This document shows positions 12,083-22,959 of a stretch of DNA of 64,000 bases, piece by piece (position 1 is the first letter of the stretch; each line of letters begins with the position of its first letter). The DNA comes from Sambucus nigra (lineage: Eukaryota > Streptophyta > Magnoliopsida > Dipsacales > Adoxaceae). The stretch lies in NCBI GenBank assembly GCA_949130495.1, contig OX422217.1, positions 577,884,606 to 577,948,605 of the forward strand, in the 5' to 3' direction. The position numbers were made by a program, and so were the translations under genes. The notes beneath the pieces were generated by a model that saw only the letters and a list, made by a program, of their open reading frames with translations, was not told the DNA's origin and ran no database searches.

Positions 12083-14442
12083 TTTAAGGCCCTAAAACAC
12101 GATTAGTAAGGTTAATTATACGATTAAGTATAAGTTATGAGTTATAAGTTATAAGTTATAAATTGGTTATTTGGTTAAATTCATCATGAAAATATGTTTC
12201 TAAATGCATCATTATGTTTATAAAAAGTAAGATAGAGTGTTGGTGCGAAAGTGGCGATGTTTGGTCGCAAAATGTGAAAGTTATGAAATTTTGAGTAAAT
12301 AATTACTCTTCTGTTCGAGCCCAAATTAGGTGTAGTAGTTGTATGATTTTGGGAAAACACAAAACATGAAAGTTGTATATGTTTAAGTTATATACTCATA
12401 GACACAAAGTGAGAGTAAATCGGGGCCCGAAATAGTGAGTTATGGTGATTTTACGAGGCAGGACAAATCTGTCATTAACGGAATTGTCCAATTGGACCCC
12501 TTGCCCAACGAATAGCGTAATACCACCTTAAAGTGGTCACATAGCCACATTATTAAGCTTATAAGGCATAACGTAACATCTTTATCATTTCCTATTACAA
12601 GCTTGAGAAAAATATGCTTATGGAGAGAGAAAAACAAAGTTAAGGAAGAATTTTTTTTAAAATTCACCATAAATCGAGGAATTCTCGTGAGGTAATTACA
12701 TCTTTATTAGAGTTTGTCACATGGATGAGTTATATACTTGGCATGTTTTTATTTCTGATTTGGATATATATTTTAATGATACCCATATTGCTGAATTGTG
12801 TTGGAACAAGGATGGGTTAAGAACATAAGTTAGAACCAGAGCTAGGATCGTAAATGCATACTTTAAAGTCCTAAATTTACATCATCTTTTCGTAAAGCAT
12901 TTTTATTTAGAAAATTCATGATTATGATGTATATTTCTGCTAAAACATGTTTATTATATGTTTCCACGAATTATACTCAAGGTTAAGGTTATGTATGCTT
13001 AAAAATGTTAAGTTATGCCTTAATGTTGTATTTTGACCTAGTTAGGCTAAAAATGGCATAAATCATGGAATACTTATTGGGATTGAGTGATTCAAGTTGG
13101 AGAGTAAAATAAACTCATACATGTATAACATATCCGAAAATTGTGTAAAAATACCAAGGAATGAACCCTTGGTGATAGTTTGAAGTCTTGATTTAAAATC
13201 TTCCCTAAAGGATCAAGAATGCATACCAAGTGTTTGACGTTTTGCTCGACATAGAAAATGAGCCCTAAAAATTATGAAACATTAAATTTGTATTATTCAA
13301 TGTGTTTACTGATATTGGGTGGAATATAATGGAAAGTTAAGTTGTAAAAAAATTATGAGAAATTCATGAATTTGTGTTGTTGTTTTTCTTGAGAAATGAT
13401 TTGGAAAAGGCTGTAATAAAATGGGCGTAACTTTGTCTAGCAAATTCGTAATTTAATTCTGTAAATTGTGTTAGAACCCTAATTAATTCTATGTTATATA
13501 AATGTGAAGTGTCATATTTAATTCCTCCTTAGTTATTTCTGATTGACCAAATGGTGTGATGTGTTATTGGGTTTGATGTTAATCGGTGTATTCAAATACT
13601 AACGACATTGACTTATTTGGTGGGGAAGCAGCTAATACTACCATACCAAGGAAGTAGTTGGTATTAATCTTATCACTAAATTCAAGGAGAGTGACCTCCC
13701 TTATGAAATATAAATGCTTATAATTTCATATGGAAATGTGTAGTTAAACACATGTGTGAAAATGTTTATGGGAGTGATGTTGTATTTATGAAACATATGC
13801 ATATGATTAAAAATGTTAAGCGATGTTACATAATGATATGGACTAGTGAGTCCTTTGTCTAATGTTAAGGACTGTGGTGGGTCCTACGGGATGTGGTGGT
13901 CCTGTTAATCCAACTTAAAGGTTTGTGTACTCGGGCCTAATAAAGGGATGTGGTGGTCCCTAATAACTGTGGTGGGTTAATTGGACTGTGGCGGGTCCAG
14001 GCTTGCGAGAGTTTCACAATTCTTGTTGGGTTATAGCATTAGAACAAAATAAAAATGGTTATTCAAATTGGTTATATGTGTGGTATGTGGTCATTCACTA
14101 AGTCTTTATAGCTTACACTCCTGTAATGTTTTGTTTCAGGTATGCTTATAATTTGGAGTTCACTGCCAAGTTAGGACCTTAAAACAGGAGAGTGACGGAT
14201 ATTTAGTATGGTTTGAATATCATGATTTCTTTTGTGTAATTATTAAACTAAGGATCTTGGTTATGTAAAGTTCTGTAGTACTTATTAGTTATAAGTAAAG
14301 GCAGTTATGTTTTCATCTACACATACCTTTGGGAAAAAAATCTTATGCTATTTTCCTTAGAGATTTAAATTAAAGCATTGTTTAAGCCAATTTATCTCAA
14401 ATTAAAAGTATGAGTTTAACAAAATTAAGTCGGGGCGCGACA
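12083..14442 (+). repeat. 3' LTR of the chromovirus (2360 bp)
   Basis: Begins TTTAAGGCCC, so the canonical first TG is mutated to TT, and ends GGGGCGCGACA. Near-identical to 4897-7251, with a third copy of a 7-bp AGTTATA unit near 12140 and a shorter A-run near 14331. The low divergence implies recent insertion compared with its host LTR. Confidence 0.95.
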
Positions 14443-14655
14443 TTACTATTTTGTAAATCACCTAGATTTAACAAAGATAATAATTTGGACTTTTAATTAA
14501 CTATGCAAATTAAATTTGTTTTTATAAAGAAATTCAAGAAAAATTTGAATTGGCCCCTCATAGAATAACCGGTAAAACTCGTAGGTAAATTGCGTTTAAT
14601 CGGCAATCGTTTACTTTCGCACATAGTCTTCTTACGCATCGTGGGTGCTTTCAAG

Positions 14656-14670
14656 TGGTATAAGAGTTAG
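14656..14670 (+). other. Primer-binding site of the outer element
   Basis: TGGTATAAGAGTTAG, three bases after the 5' LTR. It is a variant of the tRNA-Met site TGGTATCAGAGC with a C-to-A change at position 7 and further changes at the end. Confidence 0.75.
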
Positions 14671-14726
14671 ACGTTAAAAAGATTTATTTTTAAAAACTTT
14701 TTTCAAACTCTTTTTACCTTGTTTTA

Positions 14727-15629
14727 ATGGAAGATTCTAGTCAGTTGTTTAGGTTAGATAATTTCAGTAGACCTCCTATATTTTATGGCACAAATTTTTC
14801 CTATTCAAAACTTATAATGATAGCATTTATTCAAGGTACATTAGGAGTTGATGTTTGGGATTTGATTGAAAATGGTTATAGGCACCCCACTACTCCTATA
14901 GCAAAAGGTAGAACTATTTTCAGAAAACTTAGAATAACTGAATTAAGTGTTGATCAGAAAAAGATAAGCAATTTCAATAATAAGGGCAAAAATGCGATTT
15001 TCATGAGTGTGGCTGAAAATGGATTGAAACGTATATGTCATTGCACTACTAGTAAGGATGCTTGGGATAGTTTAACAATCGCACGCGAGGGTGACGATAG
15101 AGTAAAGCAATGTAAAACGCAAATGTTGGTTCAACAATACAATATGCTAGTTATGAACGACAATGAACCATTTGATGATTTTTATATGTGTTTGACTAAT
15201 ATCATTAACCAATTACATGCGAATGGTATTGAATATTCTTATAAACACGTGTCTTCTAAAATTCTGAGGTCCCTTGCCCCTAGATCTGATCATAAACGTT
15301 ATATCATAGAAGAGATTAATGACCCATCTCTCACACCTAAATTGCTAAGCTCTAAATTGAGAAATATGGAACTTAAATCAGCCTTTAGGAAGACTCTCAC
15401 ATCGTATGCTAAGAATGAGTTGACCAATACTTCTAAAGTTTCTTTTAAAACTTCTTATCCTAATAAAAATAAGCATAAGGTAGTTAAACAACAATCTGAG
15501 TCAGATGATGACTCTGATGTGGAATTGGATGAAATTGATAAGATTGCAATCAACTTGTTGTTATGTCCTCTCAATTTAAGAAACTTTTGGAGCATAGAAA
15601 TGCTATTTCTAAGAGACGTGCGCAAGTGA
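14727..15629 (+). pseudogene. gag: Copia-type gag (UBN2-like), N-terminal part
   Basis: 300 codons beginning MEDSSQLFRLDNFSRPP. RPPIFYGTNFSYSKLIM matches the usual start of copia gag proteins (DUF4219 then UBN2 style), followed by WDSLTIAREGDDRVKQCKTQML near residues 112-133 and FDDFYMCLTNIINQL near 150. This is the capsid region. The frame is lost near 15560; the last 25 or so residues are off-frame and the true continuation is in the next entry. ATG at 14727 is 57 bp after the primer-binding site, a normal spacing. A homologous gag with intact start is at 44765. Confidence 0.88.
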
Positions 15630-16918
15630 ATAATAAATATAGTCAGTTCACCCAAAAACATAATAGAACATCAAAGCGAACTTCTGATTATGATAGTAGA
15701 AGTAGTAAGGTTAATAAATCTGAATTGGCTTGTCAAACTTATGGGAAACTTGATCACTTTATTGCAGAGTGTAGGTCTAAGCCACAGTCCAATCATTCTA
15801 AACAATACAAGGTGCACATAACTAAAACTTGGGATGACTCTTCTAATTCTGAATCAGAAGATAATGAAGAAAATTCTGAATCAAAATGCCTTGCGTTTTT
15901 AGGAGAAGTTTATGATTGTTATGGAGACGTGTACTTAGCAGGAATGACTGATTCTGAAGATGATTCTGATTATGATGAAGTACTTAATTTGATTGATGCA
16001 GCTAAATCTTTGTTAGCTATATAACCTTATATGCTTGAAATAACTGCTCTGTTTGATGCTAAATGTGCCTTATATGATACTAAATCTGATGATAGCAACA
16101 CTACTCACACGGACACAAATGATCATGAAAAATTTGTTGGCTATGATGATTACTAGAAATTGTATGTCAGGACTTTGAAAAATAAACAAGAATTATCGAA
16201 CTTGGTTACAATGCTTAGTGAGACCCTAGAGAATCAATATAAGATCATTCAACAAAATTCCATTGAGATGATCAATGTCAAAACTGATTTTGAAAAACAA
16301 GCACTTGATTTTAAATTTCAGATTACAACCTTAAATGAAAACTTGTCTTCTTTTGAAGAAAAATATAATGCAGCGCTTTTGCAAGTTGAAAAATCCAATC
16401 AAGTTTGTGAAACAACTTTCAAAATGTGTCGTAGTCATGATATAAAATATTTTGACCTTAACAAACTGCTTGCTGAACAACGATATAATGGTGATACTAA
16501 AGGATTTGGATATGAGGGTCCTCTAGAAAAATTTGATCCAAGTAGACTAATCTTCTTTGTAAAAGCCCAAGAAGAAATGGATCTTCCGTTGGATAATAAG
16601 TTGTCCAAAAAGGCTAAAGGAAAACAAGTTCTAATTGAAAGTGATTATGAAAGTGACATTGAAAATTTCATAAAGAACTTTGTAGGACCATCTATGTCAA
16701 AATATTTCCCCCCTGCCAAGAGAATCTATAGACCTCCGAAATTATTTATTCGTAATAAATTTGCTAAGCATGTAGAGGGAAAATACTACCATTCAGACCT
16801 ACCTACTTCTAGTAAATTCTTTACTAGGTGTGATATTTTTGGACACCAAAACTGGGAATGCCTTAGTAATCACAAGAAAGGTACTCATTTTAAAAGTCAT
16901 AACCGAAATGTGAACTGA
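15563..16918 (+). pseudogene. gag: Gag continuation with zinc-knuckle-like motifs and coiled coil
   Basis: Continues the copia gag in a frame shifted by one base, interrupted by TAA (16022) and TAG (16154). CQTYGKLDHFIAEC resembles a CCHC knuckle whose second Cys is Tyr. An acidic Ser/Asp/Glu stretch (about 15830-15985) follows, then a heptad-rich region (about 16160-16440) that should form a coiled coil. A second knuckle-like motif, CDIFGHQNWEC, lies near 16830. Acidic and coiled-coil extensions are typical of SIRE-type gag proteins. Readable but stop-containing sequence in the same frame extends to about 17220. No pol domain follows. Confidence 0.82.
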
Positions 16919-17225
16919 TTTATAAATTTTCGTAAGCAGCGCACTAATAATAATTGGAATAATTTCTTCAATACGTCTAGGCCTCATGTTAACAAGAAAA
17001 TATTCTCGAAAGATAAATTTTATCCTAAATTCTTAAAGGCACAAAAACCTTTGAAAACTTTGCCCATTTGGATTAGGACTTGTGACTTGACACCTTAAAT
17101 GGATTTTTTAAAGTCGAATAAATGTCGAACTAATGTATGTGGCGCTTGCGAGAGTGAGAAAATGATTAAGTCTACTTATAAGAAGGTTAAGGACTTAAAC
17201 ACCGCCGAACCATTAGATTTATTCA

Positions 17226-17468
17226 ATGATGGGGGGTGAGTTTAATCAAAATGGAGTTACCAGGTATTATGACGCTAATGGATATTCTTACCGGTTTAAT
17301 GCTCCAAAAACTCCTAAACAGATTAAGGTAGTTCCTTCTATTGATTGTGATTTTCAGCTTGCTGATATGCTTTCTATGCCTTATGATAACTCTTTTTTAG
17401 AAATAGCTTCAACATTTGATTGGAGAGATTGTACTCGAATATTAGCTTGTGTTTATTTTTCATCTTGA
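17226..17468 (+). other. 80-codon ORF at the end of the outer element's internal region
   Basis: Rich in Asn, Tyr and Asp (MMGGEFNQNGVTRYYDANG), not recognised. It is in another frame than the upstream gag remnant and may be a chance ORF in decayed sequence. It lies where pol would be in an autonomous copia element, but shows no pol motif. Confidence 0.3.
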
Positions 17469-17930
17469 TTAATAGATCTCCGAGGTTTTAGGATAAATAT
17501 ATCTACTAATAACCGGTATCTCTTAATGTCATGTTTAATGTAGGAGACGCTTATTTTGCCGTTTATAAACACTTACTATTTTTTCTTACCATTATCTAAT
17601 TTAGTTAAAATGGGGGAGAGTTGAGTACATATTCTTGTCTTGTGTTGTTGATATTCTTCATACATATTCTGTTTTGTTATTTCCTACACATTTAATTCGG
17701 TCATTTTAATATTTTGGTAGAGCAAGTGCTACTAACTTGATTTCTCGGCAGAAAGTGTAATTATGTTTTGCAGGTATATTCGTCGATCATCATGATTTGT
17801 GTCGTTTTCATTTCTAGGATGGGTGGGTAGTTAGATACTCTTTTGTATAGGACATATTAGGAATTATTTTACCATAGTATATCATTTGATGTACTCAAGG
17901 GTTTTGTATAAATTAGTCCAATGGGGAGTT
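17469..17930 (+). other. 3' untranslated part of the outer element, two polypurine-like tracts
   Basis: No gene. The tract used is AATGGGGAGTT (17920-17930), adjacent to the 3' LTR. A second, better-looking copia tract (AAAATGGGGGAGAGTTG) lies about 310 bp upstream near 17608 and is not followed by an LTR start. Confidence 0.6.
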
Positions 17931-18469
17931 TGAAGGTACTTATACAGAGCACACCTAGGGTTTGCTTTCCATGCTTTAGTTATATAGACCTTCATCTAGT
18001 TGGACTTGAATTTTGACAAAATATTTTTGTAATTAGGATTGTGTCTCGCCTATAGAAGCCAAGATCTCTATGATCGTCTACATCAAACGAGCTCTCGTTT
18101 CGGTTCGTCATCTCAAAAAAGGTAATTTTCATACTCTATGGCTCATAGGATTTATTCTGTCACGTAGGACATGACACCACGTTGCATTTGCATTTTCATT
18201 TATCATATCTTATGATAGTGTTTGGTTTTGTCATAATAAAGTTTTTTTGAGTGTAAAAATTTTAAATTGAAGTTTATATAAGAATAAATATTTGTTTAAA
18301 AATAAATTTTTTGACAATGAATATTTTTAAAGAATAAAATTTGCAGAATTAATTTTTGAAGTTAAAAATATTTTTCTAAAATAAATTTCATTTTCAAATT
18401 TTAAAATGTTTTAAAATTCTAATGCTTTTTTGTCATATTAATTGATATGCAATTGTTTTTTCTGCAATC

Positions 18470-18501
<32 letters not shown>

Positions 18502-20929
18502 GTTTGTTTGTTTGTGGTCTATTATATAATATCATGATATATACGGCTTGCAATATATGTTATTATATATGTGCATGCTTAAACCCTTGTTTTAAAGATG
18601 TGTTTGTGTTAGCGTGTTTACGATTTTAACAGATCTTGTTCGTTTAGTTACGTGAGTTTGTATATAAATATATATTGCTTATATGCTTGTGCGTTACATA
18701 TATAGTTGTGGCCTTACGTGTCCGATATGACCAAAAGCAGGTCTTAGTTGTAGATTGTCCCCTTACCTGTGATGTTAACAATTGGCGTGTTCCTCATATT
18801 TGTGCTTATTGAACCTTATCTCTTTACCTTACATGATATTAGTTTATACTTGTACCTGTCGATTTGACTAAACAGTAGTAAGGATATTAGTTGGTTTTAA
18901 AACCTTGGCCGAAAAACCTTACTTGACGTGACTATACTAGCAGGTCTGGTTCCTTTTAGCTGTTATTGTTTTGACAGAGATTGGACCTTAATTATACTTA
19001 AAAGCGACGTCGTTCCTGTTTTTTTTAAACTTACAACGACAAAATTTGTTTTTAGTTAAAAACGACTACGTTTCTGGCATATTATTTGGTTTAGTTTGTT
19101 ACAACTGTATTTACACGTGTAATGATTTTAACACACTACTTTATGTTTCTTTGTGAACCGTCAGATTATTTTCAATCAGTGGTTATGTGTATATTATTTG
19201 TAATCTTTGAGAACCTCTTTTACACCAATCAACACACACTTGTGCACTCTATAAATTGAACCCTTTAGGTCTCATTTTTAAGAGTCTGGGAAAATTATTT
19301 TTGTATACAAACTCTGTCAAAATTTCAGTGAGAGAGAGAGAATAAACCAAAATAATTTTTGTCATCTTCAAGGGTAGATTTATGTTCAAAACTCAAATGA
19401 AGATTGGACATCTCTCATTCTAAATCTGCACTATGTTTTTTCAAGGGTAAATAATTTTTGTAAGTGATTTCTCTCCTCTTTGTGTATTTTATTTAGATCA
19501 GACTTTAGATCTAATAGTTGCACAAAACACACACTTGATTCACGAAATTAATTTTTGTATGTGAATATTCTATTTGTATCTTGATTGTAAGATCTTTGAT
19601 TTTTTAAACATTTTATTTTAAAACATATTTTTTCAGAAAAAATTTATTAATATTGAGATATATCTTGTTTGTGCTTTAGAAAGTTAAACCTAAGATTTTA
19701 GAGAACTAATTTGGGAAGATTTAATATCTAAACTAAATATTATTTTCTTGTGTGTTTAAGACTATTTTGGATTAATCCCAAATATTTGTAAAAATAGACT
19801 TGATCACGTTTTAGATTAAAACCCGATTTAATCAAATATCAGTTTTCTGAAAAAAGTTGTGTATATTTGACTTTGTGATTTTATTGAATATATTTGAAGT
19901 TGTATTATTTGTGTGAATACGATTGCTTGGTCTTTGAAGTGATTTCAGGATTATTCATGCGCCTATCACTTAGAAATCACTCACTACATAACACGTATTC
20001 ACTTAGACACTTTCTTATGTGTATCTATTAGATCAACTCGGATTGTTCGAATTTTTTTAGAAAAGAGAATAGTAAAGTTTGAGAACATTGTGTTAAATCA
20101 AGAAATGTTGATTTAAACAAGAGAACAGAACATAAGAGTTTTTGTTGATATCTAGGAGAAAGATAAATTATTGCATTACATTCGGTTGTAACAGTAAGTG
20201 TGGGTGTGTCATATAAGATAGAACACCGCACACCAATACTTCACTAAGAACTAGGACACAATAGACACTGAGCCAACCTGTGCTAAGGGAGCTAGAGCGG
20301 AGGCTAAGACGCGCAGAAAGCAAAGTGAACAAGAGATGCATTGTGAGGATAATTACGGAAGAGCAACCAGAGCGGAGAGAAGCTTGGTCGAGATAGGTAA
20401 TAGCTTGTTCTGATTAATGTTGATTTGAGTCTTGTTTCATGTTTGTATAATCGTTCCTATTTCGTTTAGTTTTAGTGGAAGTAGACTAGGTTGACTCTTA
20501 GGAGAGTCCGTCATTTTTCCTGGGAAAGGGTTTTTGCAACATTAAATAAATAGCGCGTGCTTTACATTGTTCGCATATCACCTCACACGAAAAAGTGGGT
20601 TTCAATAAATTAGAAACTAGCCTAAAAACTGAATAGGTTATTATTTTGTAAATCATCTAGATTTAACAAAAATAATCATTTGGACTTTTAATTAACTTTG
20701 GAAATTAAATATCTTTTTATAAAGTTAACAATTCAAGAAAAGTTTGAATTAGTCCCTACTAGAATAACCGGTAAAACTTGTAGGTAAATTGCGTTTAATC
20801 GGTAATCGTTTACTTCCTCACTTAGTCTTTGTGACAACCCGCCTAATTAAATACCGGTGATCAGTCCTTTATAAAATGGAGTAGTGATGGCAGTGGAGTA
20901 GTGCTGCATTAACCACGTCCGAATAGGTG

Positions 20930-21599
20930 GCCAAAGAGAGATTGCCTATCAAATGTTGGTGAATCCTACATATCAACCCATCCATAAAATGTTGAATTTT
21001 CTTCTCCTCGGTCGGGATTCATCCGGTACAATGTTTAGAAGGTTGATAAACTCTGCCTCATATTCCGCCACGGTCTTTCCTTCCTACTTCAAATTCACCA
21101 ATTTTCGCCTCATCTCTATCTGGACGGCCGAGGGGAGATACTTGCGATCGAACCGCACATAAAAGTCTCGAATAGTGAGTGTGTCTCTCTCCTCAGCGGT
21201 GGTAATAGACTCCCACCACTGCAGTTCTACTCCCACTAACTTGAACGTGGCCAGTATCTTACTCTGCACCTCCATGCACTCATGCATCCTCAAATGCTGT
21301 GGGATGTCCTTCTTCTATTGGTTCTCCACCACCACATCGGAGCCCCCTATAAACTCCGGAGGATGAGCCTTCTGGAAGGCGTCCCTAACACGTTCCCATG
21401 AAGATGGGAAGGCCTGGTCGTGAACTGGATCCACTATCGGTGCTTGAGGTGGTTCCTGTTGCACAACTACCAATGCCGCATTTACCTCCTGAGCTATACT
21501 AGCGGTAACTTCAGTGGCTTTCATTGTACCCTGAGCTGCTGCAAGCTGAGGCTCGGGCTGGACATCCCTGGGAACTCTCTGTGCACGTTGAGGAGGCGT
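20930..21599 (-). pseudogene. gag: Ty3/gypsy gag fragment
   Basis: On the minus strand the reading frame runs from about 21599. It contains FPSSWERVRDAFQKAHPPEF, ELQWWESITTAEERDTLT and FYVRFDRKYLP, the usual gypsy gag core, homologous to the gag at 26522. The expected first codon is ACG instead of ATG, by comparison with that copy. Two TAG stops, near 21313 and 21082, lie where relatives have Trp and Gln. After about 20930 the homology ends at the deletion. Confidence 0.82.
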
Positions 21600-22091
21600 T
21601 TAAAAGGAGAGAAGAGTTTCATAAGTCTACAGTTATTATCTCAAAATAGTTGAAGAACATAAAATGAGTAAAGAGTACAACAATCCTAAATTATAATGCT
21701 CTATATCAAAGGACGCTATGCGGAAACATAATAAGTCGTACAAATCCTAAGGACACTAGAACATGATGCTCTGATACCACTTGTGACACCCCGCTTAATT
21801 AAATACCGGGTGATCAGTTCTTTATAAAATTAAATCAGAATATCCAGTTGGTTCGAATTATGCATCACTGTCGAAAATTTATTATGAAAACTAACCACCT
21901 ACTATTTAAAAAGGTTGATGTCAAAATTTTATCTTATTATTAACCATCATCATTAAAGATAAATAATTAATCATCACCATACATCACAATAGCATAATGA
22001 AAGAACTAACTGAATTTAAATAAGGAACTGGAGTAAACACGTCCAGTCAAAATCCCATACAATAATCCCAAATATGAAATCAAAGTCTAAT

Positions 22092-22288
22092 TTTTTTTTT
22101 GGTAATATTCCCCCTTTTTTTAAGTACCATAAGGTGTCTGGGCCAGCATTACGCGCACCTCGACTAATCCCCATTCGCGGATCATTGGCCAGCCGCTGGC
22201 CCCCAAGTTGTTTGTAGCTGCCGAGACTCGAACTGGGGTGCAAACCCAGTCGACCCTGGAGCTTTATTACTAGTGCGCTACCACTAGA
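22092..22288 (-). mobile_element. tRNA-derived SINE
   Basis: A 197-bp insert in the gypsy LTR, flanked by CAAAGTCTAAT at 22081-22091 and 22289-22299. On the minus strand it starts GTCTAGTGGTAGCGCAC, like the D-arm (box A) of a tRNA. An AGTTCGAGTCT box B lies about 45 bp further on, and it ends in an A-run (the T-run at 22092 on the plus strand). Transcription by RNA polymerase III and copying by a LINE are known for such elements. It resembles the Au-type SINEs of plants, but the subfamily is not proven. Confidence 0.9.
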
Positions 22289-22919
22289 CAAAGTCTAATG
22301 ATAGAATAAAACAACTCTAAATCTCTGAATGTAAAATAGGAGGGACGACATGTCCAACTGAAATAAATGATTGATAGATAAGGAGAAATAGACTCAGAAG
22401 CGTCTACTAGCAATATCCTGTAGCTTCCACAGCAGCTACAGCTCGGTAAATGAATGGAATCTCCTAAGTCTGGTGTCCATGTGGCTGAACACCTAAAATA
22501 ATATAACAAGAAACGAGATTTGAAAAAAAAGGGGTCAGAGCCCAAGTAGAAAACAATTTACATATAGCAAGTTCTTAAATTGGTTAATTAGCATAATATT
22601 ATTCATGTCAGCGTTAGCGTACTCACTTGGGAAACTCACCTCTCATCTAAGGTGCACAACTAGCGAGCCTAACTACCTATACTAGTCATGATGATCTACC
22701 TGACTATCCGCCACTATGCTTGATAAAATCTCTAGATTACTCGAATCCAATATATTTCTACTATTTAGGAATATGTTTAAGACGTCTTAACTCATTCTCA
22801 TAGCATTCTTAATTCTCAACTGGTGACCCAATCCGTATACACTTTAATAAAGTATCCAACATGAAAGATAGAATAGGACTCAGTATACATATATAAAATA
22901 CCTCTCTCTATGTATAGAT

Positions 22920-22923
<4 letters not shown>

Positions 22924-22957
<34 letters not shown>
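22924..22957. repeat. (TA)n microsatellite
   Basis: About 16 TA units inside the minus-strand gypsy LTR. Confidence 0.9.

Positions 22958-22959
<2 letters not shown>

Larger units (their letters stand above)
4897..14442 (+). mobile_element. Ty3/gypsy chromovirus, nearly complete, inserted in the outer 5' LTR
   Basis: A 9.5-kb element with two LTRs (4897-7251 and 12083-14442), a tRNA-Met-type primer-binding site, one gag-pol region and a polypurine tract. TTACT flanks it at 4892-4896 and 14443-14447, and joining the flanks restores the outer LTR. Domain order is gag, two CCHC knuckles, protease, reverse transcriptase, RNase H, integrase, then a chromodomain-like C terminus. This order and the chromodomain fit a plant chromovirus, most like the Tekay/Del group. 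The LTRs differ at few positions, so it is young. It is defective: two in-frame TAG codons (7950 and 9765) and a one-base frameshift near 11247. Confidence 0.95.
651..14653 (+). repeat. 5' LTR of the outer element, split by three insertions
   Basis: Matches the 3' LTR (17931-24956) along its length. The LTR's own segments are 651-1423, 2500-2768, 3241-4896 and 14448-14653, about 2904 bp in all. The gaps are two hAT elements and one Ty3/gypsy element, each with a duplicated target. It ends CTTTCA, three bases before the primer-binding site. A (GT)18 run lies at 1181-1216, where the 3' LTR has a shorter GT run followed by TA. Confidence 0.9.

Noticed and set aside
22222..22288. A functional tRNA gene
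   Set aside because: Only box A- and B-like stretches are present; no cloverleaf with proper stems could be drawn, and an A-run and target duplications mark it as a SINE.
22016..22291. 91-codon minus-strand ORF over the SINE
   Set aside because: The sequence is a tRNA-derived SINE with target duplications; the ORF is incidental.
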